Position numbers and translations under genes: made by a program
Notes under the pieces: model-generated
Seen by the model: the letters and a program-made list of their open reading frames with translations, nothing else
What the model was told of the DNA's origin: nothing
Database searches by the model: none
Shown here: piece after piece, positions 36,501 to 45,809 of the stretch
Layout: each line of letters opens with the position of its first letter
Position numbering within the stretch: position 1 is the stretch's first letter
Source: Gammaproteobacteria bacterium
GTDB taxonomy: Bacteria; Pseudomonadota; Gammaproteobacteria; Eutrophobiales; Eutrophobiaceae
Reading direction: 5' to 3'
Length of the DNA stretch: 64,000 bases
NCBI GenBank assembly: GCA_947480335.1
Contig: CANKCB010000002.1
Span: 94,976-158,975, forward strand

Positions 36501-36563
36501 TCTGAACAATATGTCGCAATAACTATCAAATATTCTGAAATTACCAACAGTGAGATAAAAACT

Positions 36564-37808
36564 ATGAAGATGTGCAGCAGTTTCCGGATGGAACGGTCAA
36601 TTAGTTGTATTTTGGTAGTAGTCACTGGCCTGTTTTTGCAGACAGTCCAGGCACAAGCCGTTGCTACTTCTACCTTGTATGAAGGAGCACGTTTAATTAC
36701 CGGAGACGGCAGTGCGCCGATAGAAGACAGTGCCTTTCTGGTTGAATTCGATCGCATCACCTGGGTGGGTCATCGTGGCGAAGTCAGTTATCCGGCTGAT
36801 GTTGCCCATGTAGACCTGACCGGCAAGACAGTGATGCCGGCGATTATCGATACACATAAACACCTTGCAGGTGAGCGCGCAGAACTTATTGGCCAACTCA
36901 GCTCATTGGCCTATTTTGGTGTGGGTGTGGCCATGAGTCTGGGACAGGATGTCACAGATGTTCCATTTGAAGTGCATGAAGAAATGATACCAGGGACGGC
37001 ACGGGTTTACTCTGCCGGTCGCGGTATCACCATGCCAGAACCTGGACGTTCCGAAGCACCCTACTGGATCAAAACTGCAGAAGAAGGCCGCACCGCGGTG
37101 CGCGAGCAGGTTGAACGTCAGGTGGACTTCATCAAGATCTGGGTCGATGACCGTGATGGTAAATACCAGAAAATGCCTCCGGAAATCTATAGTGAAATTA
37201 TTGATGAGGCACACAAAAGCCGTATCCGTGTAACGGCCCATATTTTCAGGCTGGAGGATGCCAAGGGACTGCTGCGTGCCGGAGTGGATGCGTTTGCCCA
37301 TGGTATACGTGACAAGGATATTGATGATGAAGTGCTAGACCTGTTTAAAACGCATCCGGGTGTTGTCGTTGTTCCCAATCTGGCGGATCGGGGTGTGGCT
37401 TCGGACATGAGCTGGTTAAAGGGCGGTGTCTCGGATGATGAACTGGCAAAAATACAGGCCGCTGCTGTTGATGACCCCAAGGCGCAACAGATATATGCCA
37501 TTCAGGCGCGTAATTTGATGCGTATGTACAAGGCTGGCATCAAACTGGCATTTGGTACAGATGGTAGTATTCCCTGGGCGGCTCATATGGAAATGGAAGA
37601 CATGGTGGCTGCCGGTTTGTCGCCATCTGATGTTATCACCATCGCCACCAAAAATTCGGCAGAACTGATGGAATTGTCGGATTCAGGCATGATCGCGAAA
37701 AACAAGATGGCGGACTTCATTGTGCTGGATGCGAATCCGCTGAAAAACATTACCAATACCCGCAAGATAATTGCTGTTTATATTCGCGGCGTCAAGGTGA
37801 AAAGATAA
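36564..37808 (+). CDS. Exported amidohydrolase
   Basis: A 414-aa metal-dependent hydrolase with a signal peptide (VVVTGLFLQTVQAQA). Metal ligands typical of the imidazolonepropionase-like/prolidase subgroup are visible: HxH in DTHKHLAG, lysine in VDFIKIWVDD, histidines in VTAHIF and AFAHGIRD, and aspartate in FGTDGSIPW. Substrates of related enzymes include N-acyl amino acids and dipeptides. It ends the plus-strand run of exported enzymes begun at 30006. Confidence 0.85.
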   Translation: MKMCSSFRMERSISCILVVVTGLFLQTVQAQAVATSTLYEGARLITGDGSAPIEDSAFLVEFDRITWVGHRGEVSYPADVAHVDLTGKTVMPAIIDTHKHLAGERAELIGQLSSLAYFGVGVAMSLGQDVTDVPFEVHEEMIPGTARVYSAGRGITMPEPGRSEAPYWIKTAEEGRTAVREQVERQVDFIKIWVDDRDGKYQKMPPEIYSEIIDEAHKSRIRVTAHIFRLEDAKGLLRAGVDAFAHGIRDKDIDDEVLDLFKTHPGVVVVPNLADRGVASDMSWLKGGVSDDELAKIQAAAVDDPKAQQIYAIQARNLMRMYKAGIKLAFGTDGSIPWAAHMEMEDMVAAGLSPSDVITIATKNSAELMELSDSGMIAKNKMADFIVLDANPLKNITNTRKIIAVYIRGVKVKR

Positions 37809-37860
37809 AAACAATCCCCCGGGAAAAATCTGTTTATCCCCCGGATGATCGTTATCCCTT

Positions 37861-38556
37861 ATGAAAATCCTGCTGGTAGAAGATGATTATGACGTTGCGA
37901 AAAACGTCTGTGAATACCTTGAGTCTTCGTCGCATGAAGTCGATGTGGCGCCGGATGGCTTGATAGGTCTGGATTGCGTTACTCAGGAAAAATACGACTG
38001 TGTTCTGCTTGATATCTCTTTGCCACGCCTGACCGGAATCCAGTTATGTGAACGCATTCGTAATTTGGGCTTCAGTAATCTGCCCATATTAATGCTGACA
38101 GCTATGGGCGATCTTTCGTACAAGGAAGAGGCGTATGCGGCCGGCGCGGATGATTATCTGGTCAAACCATTCGCCTTGAAAGAACTGGAACTGCGTATTG
38201 CAGCCCTGATCCGTCGTATATCCGGAAACACCAGCGAGAAAGTATTGCAGGTGGGAGATTTAAAGTACAACGTCATGACGCAACAGATTATGCGTGGTGA
38301 TCAGGAAATCGAGCTTGCAGCCATTTCGAAGAAGTTGCTGGAATTACTGATGCGCAATTCACATCGGGTCGTCCCCAAACTGGAAATTGAAAAGACTATC
38401 TGGGGCATTCCCCCTGACTCGCGGGATCTGGTACGTATTCATGTCCATACCTTGCGTGACGCGATAGACAAACCTTTTGCCACACCATTGCTGCATACGA
38501 TACGCGGCATAGGTTATCGTCTTTATGCAGACCTTGAAACCGTCCGCCAGCCTTAA
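37861..38556 (+). CDS. OmpR-family response regulator
   Basis: A 231-aa two-component regulator. The receiver domain has the acidic pocket E7-D8-D9, phosphoacceptor D51 in LLDISLP, and K in VKPFA; the C-terminal OmpR/PhoB winged helix recognises direct repeats. It overlaps the start of the sensor kinase by 32 bp. The neighbouring glycan locus carries three 11-bp-spaced direct half-sites upstream of its nucleotidyltransferase gene, a plausible target. Confidence 0.92.
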   Translation: MKILLVEDDYDVAKNVCEYLESSSHEVDVAPDGLIGLDCVTQEKYDCVLLDISLPRLTGIQLCERIRNLGFSNLPILMLTAMGDLSYKEEAYAAGADDYLVKPFALKELELRIAALIRRISGNTSEKVLQVGDLKYNVMTQQIMRGDQEIELAAISKKLLELLMRNSHRVVPKLEIEKTIWGIPPDSRDLVRIHVHTLRDAIDKPFATPLLHTIRGIGYRLYADLETVRQP

Positions 38557-39820
38557 AAGCAGGATTATCTCCGCGTCATTAAAAATGACGTTCCTGATTT
38601 GCCTTTCCTTTGCCACCGGTGTGTTTCTGGTCTATGAGTTTTCCGAACATGTATTGTTTGAAGAACATCTTGAGACAGACTACAACGCCTTTATGGATCA
38701 GTATGCTGTGGCGCCGCAGATTGCCGATGTGCCGATTATGAACCTTGAGATTTATATCGCCAAAGCGAGTGATAAAAGTACATTGCCCGACTATCTCGCC
38801 AACCTCCCTGAAGGCGCTGATGAAATCGTTGCCAATGGCAAGGTGCTCGAAATAACCATGCGTGAGCGAAATGGTAATATCTTTTACTTCGTGACTGGCG
38901 AAACGGCAATGGAAAAATTCGAGAGTTATCTGATTGTTTCTCTCATGGTCATTTTGGTTGTTATCTGTTTTATCGCTGCCTTGTTGGGCAAAAGTTTTGC
39001 AATCCATATCATCCAGCCAGTCACGGATTTGGCGACCAAGGTCAACAGCCTGATACGTACTGGTAAGGATCGAGATCAGGAACTATTTACCAGCAAGGAT
39101 GAAATTGAGGTCTTGTCACAGGCTATAGATTCATTCCATTTACGAGTAAACGAGTTGCTGGATCGGGAAAACAATTTTTCAAATGATGTCAGCCATGAGT
39201 TACGAACTCCTTTAATGGGAATCCAGTCTGCAGCAGAAAATATCCAGATCAATAAGGACAATGAGGGCAGGGTGCTGGAGCTGGCCCAGCGTATCGAAAC
39301 CCGTTGTAACCAGATGCGCTTGTTGATTGATTCCATGCTGGTACTGGCGAGGGACCCGGACAGTCTGGAAAATGATTTTGACCATATCAAATTACTCGAT
39401 GTCATTCATGAGCAGCTCGAGTATGTCAGTCACTATCTGGAGGCTAAAAAAATCTGTACGCAGATCGTGGAGAATGGTAGCCCTAAAGTGTTTTCTTCTT
39501 CCACTATCGTCAGCGTGGTCTTTGGTAATCTGCTGCGCAACGCAGTCCAGCATTCAGAGTCGGATAAAATCAGGATTGAACTGAATCCGGACGGATTCAC
39601 AATTACGGATTATGGTCGAGGCATGCCGGAAGTGCTGGTAAATAAAATCAATCGACGATATTCCGATTCCGAACGTATCAAGGAAAAAGGCAGTGGGATA
39701 GGGTTGTTACTGGTTAAACGAATTTGTGAGCACTTTAACTGGAAATTATTGGTAAGCTCCAGTCCCGGAGCCGGAACCAGCTTTGCGATCAATTTTGGTC
39801 AGTCGTTAGTGTCTAAATAA
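38525..39820 (+). CDS. Sensor histidine kinase
   Basis: A 431-aa membrane kinase. Two transmembrane helices (about 20-38 and 137-160) flank a periplasmic sensor of about 100 residues, followed by HAMP-like, HisKA (phosphorylated H224 in SHELRTPL) and HATPase domains (NLLRNAVQHS, DYGRGMP, GSGIGLLL). The periplasmic domain shows no recognised ligand motif. The start at 38525 overlaps the response regulator; no good ribosome site is seen, so translation is likely coupled. Confidence 0.92.
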   Translation: MQTLKPSASLKSRIISASLKMTFLICLSFATGVFLVYEFSEHVLFEEHLETDYNAFMDQYAVAPQIADVPIMNLEIYIAKASDKSTLPDYLANLPEGADEIVANGKVLEITMRERNGNIFYFVTGETAMEKFESYLIVSLMVILVVICFIAALLGKSFAIHIIQPVTDLATKVNSLIRTGKDRDQELFTSKDEIEVLSQAIDSFHLRVNELLDRENNFSNDVSHELRTPLMGIQSAAENIQINKDNEGRVLELAQRIETRCNQMRLLIDSMLVLARDPDSLENDFDHIKLLDVIHEQLEYVSHYLEAKKICTQIVENGSPKVFSSSTIVSVVFGNLLRNAVQHSESDKIRIELNPDGFTITDYGRGMPEVLVNKINRRYSDSERIKEKGSGIGLLLVKRICEHFNWKLLVSSSPGAGTSFAINFGQSLVSK

Positions 39821-39856
39821 AGTCTGGCAAGCAGGCTTTCTCATCCAGGTTATGGG

Positions 39857-40996
39857 CTACTGGTTATGCGCAAATCGTTGATACAGTTCCTGATATTGAC
39901 GCATCATCGCCGCGATATTGTACCGATTAATAATGTCCTGCCTCGCCTGTTGTTCTATTCTTCTGCGGGTTTTGTTTCCCATGTTTCTGGCTGTTAACAA
40001 AGCGTCAAATAGTTGCTCGGCATTGTTGGCAGCAAAAGCAATACTGTTGGATCCGTTTTCAACAATACCATCGTTATCTGCCGAATCAGCCACAATGGCA
40101 AGTCGCTCACAGGCCATTGATTCGAGTAGTGCATTCGGCATACCTTCCCAATGTGATGACAATACACTCACATTCGCCAGTCCGTAGTATGCGGCAATAT
40201 TTGGTACGGATTCAATAAAACGACAATTTTCACTAAGGTCATATTGACGTATCAATTTTTTCAGTTTGTTGAAATAACGGCGATTTTCCACCAGACCCAG
40301 ACAGAGCCACAGGATGGAAGATTCAGGGCTCAGACGTTTCTTTAGTTTTGACAGTGCGGCGAGGGTACATTCATGGTTTTTTTGTGGAGCGATGCGGCCA
40401 ACTGAAAGAACGACAAAAGTCTGTTCCGGGATATTGAGCTGCTGACGTAATGCAGTACGGGCTTCAAGTTCTACAGGCTGGAAATATTCTGTATCAATAC
40501 CATTGTGGATGATGACGATATTTTCGCTATTCATGCTGACATCATTGACCAGTTCATCTCGCGTTGCCTTTGAATTAACGATAATCCTGTCATATGCATG
40601 GCGTATCCGACGTTCAATCAGTTTTTCAACCCAGGTCTTGTTGGTATTTCTCAGTGAGGCAATAAAGCATGGGACGGCTGCGCTGCGTGTAGCCAGGTAA
40701 CTGAGCAGATTACCGTCAGTATTAAATGACTGGATAATATCCGGTTTCTCAAGGGCAATAATGCGTGAATATTCCCGGATAGCAGAAGGCAACTTCAGCT
40801 CACTATTGCTCAATGCATACAATCGATCCGAAGCTTGTGCATCCTTGAAATACACTCTATTCATGGTCTGGACTACAAAAAATGGGTCAAACAGTGTCCG
40901 ATCGAGTGATTTATACAGCAGGTAAATCTGTCTCGCCGCACCACTTTGGCGTAGTGTTCTGTGAAAAAACAGGATTTTAATTTTTCGAAAAGGCAT
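39857..40996 (-). CDS. Glycosyltransferase family 4
   Basis: A 379-aa cytoplasmic GT-B glycosyltransferase with FHRTLRQSGAARQIYLL at the N-terminus, VLSVGRIAPQKNHECTLAAL in the hinge, and the GT4 C-terminal signature HWEGMPNALLESMACERLAIV. It would transfer a sugar from a nucleotide donor to a glycan or lipid acceptor. It converges on the two-component system and diverges from the nucleotidyltransferase-HAD gene, suggesting that it belongs to the same surface-polymer locus. Confidence 0.9.
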   Translation of the reverse strand: MPFRKIKILFFHRTLRQSGAARQIYLLYKSLDRTLFDPFFVVQTMNRVYFKDAQASDRLYALSNSELKLPSAIREYSRIIALEKPDIIQSFNTDGNLLSYLATRSAAVPCFIASLRNTNKTWVEKLIERRIRHAYDRIIVNSKATRDELVNDVSMNSENIVIIHNGIDTEYFQPVELEARTALRQQLNIPEQTFVVLSVGRIAPQKNHECTLAALSKLKKRLSPESSILWLCLGLVENRRYFNKLKKLIRQYDLSENCRFIESVPNIAAYYGLANVSVLSSHWEGMPNALLESMACERLAIVADSADNDGIVENGSNSIAFAANNAEQLFDALLTARNMGNKTRRRIEQQARQDIINRYNIAAMMRQYQELYQRFAHNQ

Positions 40997-41350
40997 TAAA
41001 TCAGTGTAATTTTACGATTAATGTTAATTATAAGGTCTACACTGCACACATACGGTGGAAACATGCGTTACTGAGTTGACCAAACACGCAAAGTGCATAT
41101 CAAGGCTGACAGGTGGTACAGCTATCCGACACATTGCCAATTATACACATTAAAGATCACGGTTTATCAAATGCTTCATAAATACACTGTGCTTGTTACT
41201 GCGATTAAGTCAGGGTGTTGTTAACGTATTTTTAACGTTTTATTAATGAGATGCTCATTCTTGCCTCTTTAGTATTACCAACTACAAGAGCAGGTAATTT
41301 CTCCTCTTGATTGAATGCTGATGTCACTGTAATCAACAAAAGGTATCTTG
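40997..41350. other. Divergent intergenic region of the glycan locus
   Basis: A 354-bp AT-rich region between the GT4 gene and the nucleotidyltransferase-HAD gene. Besides the direct repeats listed separately, TATTAC (41273-41278) could be a -10 for the rightward gene, with GATGCT as a very poor -35. I see nothing coding. Confidence 0.55.
41221..41248. promoter_or_regulatory. Three direct half-sites, candidate OmpR-type operator
   Basis: TTAACG (41221), TTAACG (41232) and TTAATG (41243) recur at exactly 11-bp spacing, the arrangement bound by OmpR/PhoB-family regulators. The array ends just upstream of the poor -35 of the 41351 gene, as expected for an activator site. Confidence 0.55.
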
Positions 41351-42865
41351 ATGCAACCGATCACCGTCTTGCTGCTCGCTGGACACCGCTCCACTCCAGG
41401 GCTGCTGTGTGATGCCTATCACGAAAAGTACAAATCACTGATACCCGTCGCAGGTCTGCCCATGATTCTGCATCCGTTAAAAAGTCTTGCCGCACACACT
41501 CGCGTGGCAGAAATTCTGGTTCTGGCACAGGAACCGGAGAAATTACATAAAGCCCTGTCAGGGCATCAACCGGGCAACAAGGTTCGCTTTGTAAAAAGTA
41601 GCGGTAGTATCGCCAACACGGTACTGAGTTGTATTAATGATTACAAACTCAACTACCCTATACTGATCACAACGGCAGATAACTGTTTGCTCGGAGTGGA
41701 GGATATTGAAGAGTTTCTCGACAAGGCATATAAGGACCCATCGGATATCTCGGTGGCCTTTGCCAGTAAACAAAATGTGCTGGCTGCTTTCCCGCAGGTT
41801 AGACGTACCTGGATACCGTTTCGGGACACGGAGTTAACCGGTTGTAATCTGTTTCTTTTAAAAAGTGAACGTTCGGGTGAGTTGATACGCTTCTGGCAAA
41901 CCTACGAAAACAGCCCGAAAAAATTTCTGAAACTTGCCATGGCGTTGGGACCAGGATTCTTCTGGAATTTCATTCGCAAAAAACTGACGATGTCGGAAGC
42001 ATTTAGCAGATTGTCTACCATTGCCGGTGCTACGGTATCACCGGTGTTACTGGATAACCCACAGGTTTCAATCGATGCGGACAAGTACACCGATATACTT
42101 CAGATAGATCAGGTACTTAATAAAACTGGCAAAGTGTATAGTCAGCGACTTCCTTTTGAAGAAACGAATGGTCCAGTAGTTATTTTCGATCTGGACCGCA
42201 CCATTACCCGTCGTGGCACCTACACGCCGTTCCTGGCTTATTACGCACTCAATAAGCAACCCTGGCGCCTACTCTTTGCACCGATTATTGTCATTTTGAT
42301 GCTGTGTTATGTCTTGAAACTGCTTGATCGCAAGCAACTCAAGTCCAGTATGTTCGGATTACTGATAGGTAAACCCGGTCAGAAAGAGCTGGAAAATGTC
42401 TGTCAGGCCTTTGTCGATGAAACACTGGACAAACATGTGTATCCAGAAGCCTTATACACGATACGTGAATGGCAGAAAAAAAATGCGAGGCTGGTACTTG
42501 CGACTGCCAGTTATGACTGGATGGCTACTCTTTTTGCCAGTCGCTTAATGATTGATACGGTCATTGCAACACGGTCATTCGTTAAAAATGGCAAGGTAGT
42601 TGCCGGTGTCGTTGGCGAAAATTGTTATGGGCAGGCCAAGCGTACGATGATTTACAATGCCATTGGCCCGCTGCTTAATAGTGTTGACCACCCACGCGAT
42701 ATCTGGTTTTACACAGATCATCATTCAGACATCCCGATGTTATCCAGCTGCAATCATCCGGTAGGGGTCAATACCACGCACAAACTGGCCAACTGGATTA
42801 AATCCCGCCCGGATGGTCTATTGCTGGATTGGTATACTCCCCGGACACAATTTGCTGTAAAGTAA
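41351..42865 (+). CDS. Nucleotidyltransferase-HAD phosphatase fusion
   Basis: A 504-aa two-domain protein. The N-terminal half (1-255) resembles MobA/GlmU-type nucleotidyltransferases: LLLAGHRST, KSLIPVAGLPMI, a TTADNC metal aspartate, and VSIDADKYTDI near the domain end. The glycine loop departs from the usual GxGxR. The C-terminal half (about 275-500) is a HAD-IB phosphatase: FDLDRTIT (motif I), LATASYDW (II), GQAKR (III), YTDHHSDIPM (IV). It would activate an alcohol or sugar phosphate as a nucleotide donor, with a phosphatase acting nearby on the same route; this is inference. AAGG precedes ATG 41351. Confidence 0.8.
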   Translation: MQPITVLLLAGHRSTPGLLCDAYHEKYKSLIPVAGLPMILHPLKSLAAHTRVAEILVLAQEPEKLHKALSGHQPGNKVRFVKSSGSIANTVLSCINDYKLNYPILITTADNCLLGVEDIEEFLDKAYKDPSDISVAFASKQNVLAAFPQVRRTWIPFRDTELTGCNLFLLKSERSGELIRFWQTYENSPKKFLKLAMALGPGFFWNFIRKKLTMSEAFSRLSTIAGATVSPVLLDNPQVSIDADKYTDILQIDQVLNKTGKVYSQRLPFEETNGPVVIFDLDRTITRRGTYTPFLAYYALNKQPWRLLFAPIIVILMLCYVLKLLDRKQLKSSMFGLLIGKPGQKELENVCQAFVDETLDKHVYPEALYTIREWQKKNARLVLATASYDWMATLFASRLMIDTVIATRSFVKNGKVVAGVVGENCYGQAKRTMIYNAIGPLLNSVDHPRDIWFYTDHHSDIPMLSSCNHPVGVNTTHKLANWIKSRPDGLLLDWYTPRTQFAVK

Positions 42866-42895
42866 AATAGCTACCACCCTAGCTGAACAGATGAT

Positions 42896-42928
42896 CGGGT
42901 AAACGCGATGAAAGCGTTGTTGTACCCG
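42896..42928. other. Intercistronic inverted repeat
   Basis: CGGGTA-AACGC and GCGTT-(GTTG)-TACCCG form a two-part stem with a bulge, between the nucleotidyltransferase-HAD and glycerophosphotransferase genes. It lacks a T tract, so a processing or attenuating role is as likely as termination. Confidence 0.45.
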
Positions 42929-42972
42929 GCACGTTCATAACCCTTTCATACACTCAGCAGAAGACTGGTAAG

Positions 42973-44130
42973 ATGATGAGAACAGGGTTCCTTTTTAATC
43001 ATGACCATCTGCACCAGATCGCACACTCGGCCACGGTTGCTTTTGAACTCTCTCGCATTTCCTCAAGTGATGAAGTGGTGCTGATTACGACGTCGTCACA
43101 ACAACGAGAATATCTGGAAAAACTGGCTGCCGATTATCCTGACCATCGTTGTACATTTGTGTCCATCCAAATTCCCCTCTGGTTACGCATGCCAGCAGCC
43201 GTATTCGACAAGGTGCTGCCATTTAGCCGTATTCTGATTCTAAAATTGCATCTGGATTTGTTTGCCGGTTTTGATGTGCTGGTTGTTCCGGAAAAAACCT
43301 CGTTATTATTGCGTACCTTATTTGGTCTGCAAAAGCTGAAGCTGGTTTATACCGCGCACGGAGCAGGGGACCGCGCCATCGGGTTTAGTAAAAAACTGGC
43401 TAAATTTGATCTGATTTTTCTGTCCGGCGAAAAAATCCGTCAACGTATGCAACAGGATGGCTTGTTGACCACGGCCCGTTCCTGTGTGGTTGGCTATCCA
43501 AAGTTCGATGCCGTGCACGCGTTCACCCGACCACGACCTCAGTTGTTTAATAATGACAAGCCGGTGGTTTTATATAACCCACACTTTTCTCCGGCGCTTT
43601 CTTCCTGGTTCAGCATGGGAACCGCGATACTCGATTACTTCTGCAAGTCTGATAAATACAATCTGATTTTTGCCCCGCATTTGATGCTGTTCAAACGCAA
43701 ATTACATCTTGCCCAGGGTAAACCCGCTATCGGTTTCGCATATAAAATACCTGAGCGGTATTACAAGTATCCGAACGTTCTCATTGATACCGGTAGTATG
43801 GCCTGTGCGGACATGACCTATACCCTTGCCGCAGACATCTATCTGGGTGATGTCAGCAGCCAGGTCTGGGAGTTCCTGCTTAAGCCACGCCCCTGTGTGT
43901 TTGCCAACCCGCATCAGGCCAATTGGCAAACGGATTCCAATTATCTGCACTGGCATACCGGGCCGGTGTTCGAACGTATCGAACAACTGGATGCAAGTCT
44001 GGAACAAGCAATACTTTCCCATACGAGCTATCGTGCTCAACAAATCGAGATGTTCAGACAAACTTTCGAGATAAATGAAGAAAGCTCCTCTCGTCAGGGG
44101 GCCAGGGCGATCTATCAATTCATGCGCTAG
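42973..44130 (+). CDS. CDP-glycerol glycerophosphotransferase-like protein
   Basis: A 385-aa GT-B-like enzyme of the TagB/TagF family that adds glycerol-phosphate or similar polyol-phosphate units from a CDP-linked donor. Family features visible are VLYNPHFSP, YNLIFAPHLMLF, and IDTGSMACADMTYTLAADIYLGDVSSQVWE with the conserved aspartates, then the FANPH stretch. It has no transmembrane helix. Placed between a nucleotidyltransferase-HAD fusion and a flippase, it could build a teichoic-acid-like phosphopolymer on a Gram-negative surface. AAGACTGGTAAG precedes paired ATGs at 42973 and 42976. Confidence 0.82.
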   Translation: MMRTGFLFNHDHLHQIAHSATVAFELSRISSSDEVVLITTSSQQREYLEKLAADYPDHRCTFVSIQIPLWLRMPAAVFDKVLPFSRILILKLHLDLFAGFDVLVVPEKTSLLLRTLFGLQKLKLVYTAHGAGDRAIGFSKKLAKFDLIFLSGEKIRQRMQQDGLLTTARSCVVGYPKFDAVHAFTRPRPQLFNNDKPVVLYNPHFSPALSSWFSMGTAILDYFCKSDKYNLIFAPHLMLFKRKLHLAQGKPAIGFAYKIPERYYKYPNVLIDTGSMACADMTYTLAADIYLGDVSSQVWEFLLKPRPCVFANPHQANWQTDSNYLHWHTGPVFERIEQLDASLEQAILSHTSYRAQQIEMFRQTFEINEESSSRQGARAIYQFMR

Positions 44131-44194
44131 CCAGTTATCCCTTCTCCAGACAATTTTGTTATGATGGGGCCTACTTCAATCCTGGTTTGAGTCT

Positions 44195-45718
44195 ATGTCT
44201 TCTGGAAAATCGCATGATGCCCGTTCGGCCGTAGCTAAGGGCGTCTGGTCGGTATTTCTTGCCAAAACCGGGCAGGTAATAGAGCTGGTGACTACCCCCG
44301 CCTATACCTGGATGTTTGGTCTGGCGACCTACGGACTGTATTCCGTGCTCTGGTCGATGGTCAACGTACTGGAAAAGATCACAGAGCTGGCGATGACAAA
44401 TTCGTTACAGCGGGTCTTGCCTGGCCAGACTGACGAAGAGTCGAAAGCGGCGGTCATCAAAGGGGCCTTACTGCTAGGTATTATCCCCGGTATCCTCGTC
44501 GCATTGATTCTGTCGTTAGCCGCACCTGTAGTAGCGCCGTATTTTAATGTGGCCGATCAGGACAGCCAGCAACTGGAAATGTCCATTCGTTTGTTTATCT
44601 GGGCCTTGCCACTATGGGGCGCGGTGGAAATTACCACCTCGGCATTACGTGCTTGCAAGGCATTCGGTCCGGAAATCCGCCTGCGTCTGTTCTGGGAACA
44701 AATCATGCGACTGGTACTGTCAGTCATCTTCTGGCTGGCCGATACTGGCACACTGGCCATCTTGTATGCGCATCTGTGTTCCCTTACGCTGACTGTCTTC
44801 TTGTCGTTTCGTGTATTGCACAAGTATTGTCATCTGGGTTTGATCTGGCGATCGCGTTTGACGAGTACCATTCTGCACGATCTGTTTTTGTCCGGATTGT
44901 CAGTGTTGCCGGTCAATATCTCGGGCCGAATCTTTTCAGATATGCCGGTCATTATTCTCAACTTCCTGTTGCCCGGCGCCGCGGGTGCGGATGCGGCCGG
45001 CATGTATAACATCGCCCGCAAGATTGCGAGTATTCCACAGCTGGTCGGAGTGGTGTTCACGCATGTGGTGGCGCCAATTGCTGCTTCAACAGAAAACCGC
45101 GATGAAACTACGATACAGGCGCTCTACGCTTTTTCTTTACGGGTGTCGTTGTTGCTAGCCTTGCCTACCACAGCAGCATTAATTGTATCCGTTGATTCGA
45201 TGTTGTCGTTGTTCGTCACCGGCGTTGCTGCTGCCTGGCCGATTGTGGTGATCTTGACTGTCGCACGCGGTTTTGAAGCGGCTGTAGGTCCGGCAACTGC
45301 CATTCAGCAGGTGATCAGTCATCGTGGCATGCCATTATTAAATACCATTATCGGATTAATCATTGCAACAGTCGTCACACTGGCCACCTATGCATTTTTC
45401 AATACACTGAGTATCGCTATCGGTGTCGCCATCGCGCAGATCGTGATGGCCATAATGGCCGTCTGGCAATTATCCCGCATGGAAAAAATCCATGTGCTGG
45501 ATAATAGTTTCGTCCGCGCGCTGATAACTGCACTGGCTGTCAGCCTGATCCTCCTGCTGGTTGGAAAACTACTGACCTCGCTGCCAGCCACTCTTCAGGG
45601 AGTAGTCATTTTACCCGTATATCTGCTCTCACTCTGGACCGGCCTGCGTTACGCATTACCGGAACATGACCGACTAGCGCTGGGGAAGTTGGGGAAGCGA
45701 CTCAGGTTAGTGTCCTAA
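44195..45718 (+). CDS. Polysaccharide flippase (Wzx-like)
   Basis: A 507-aa inner-membrane protein with about 12-14 transmembrane helices of the MATE/MVF polysaccharide-exporter type: YTWMFGLATYGLYSVLWSMVN near the start and a long run of hydrophobic segments. Relatives flip undecaprenyl- or lipid-linked glycans across the inner membrane. It follows the glycerophosphotransferase by 64 bp, completing a synthesis-export module. No polymerase (Wzy) or ligase is nearby. Confidence 0.85.
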   Translation: MSSGKSHDARSAVAKGVWSVFLAKTGQVIELVTTPAYTWMFGLATYGLYSVLWSMVNVLEKITELAMTNSLQRVLPGQTDEESKAAVIKGALLLGIIPGILVALILSLAAPVVAPYFNVADQDSQQLEMSIRLFIWALPLWGAVEITTSALRACKAFGPEIRLRLFWEQIMRLVLSVIFWLADTGTLAILYAHLCSLTLTVFLSFRVLHKYCHLGLIWRSRLTSTILHDLFLSGLSVLPVNISGRIFSDMPVIILNFLLPGAAGADAAGMYNIARKIASIPQLVGVVFTHVVAPIAASTENRDETTIQALYAFSLRVSLLLALPTTAALIVSVDSMLSLFVTGVAAAWPIVVILTVARGFEAAVGPATAIQQVISHRGMPLLNTIIGLIIATVVTLATYAFFNTLSIAIGVAIAQIVMAIMAVWQLSRMEKIHVLDNSFVRALITALAVSLILLLVGKLLTSLPATLQGVVILPVYLLSLWTGLRYALPEHDRLALGKLGKRLRLVS

Positions 45719-45757
45719 AACGGGCTAAATACGATATATATGTACTGAAAGAACCGC

Positions 45758-45780
45758 GAGTGATTAAAATTAAATCACTC
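45758..45780. terminator. Possible terminator hairpin
   Basis: GAGTGATT and AATCACTC form a perfect 8-bp stem between the convergent flippase and SRPBCC genes. No clear T tract, so the assignment is tentative. Confidence 0.4.
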
Positions 45781-45809
45781 CGGCCCTTAATGATCTGGTA
45801 TTTAATCTA

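Noticed and set aside
37809-37860. Terminator between amidohydrolase and response regulator
   Set aside because: Two CCCCCGG blocks are present but give only a weak five-base stem without a T tract.
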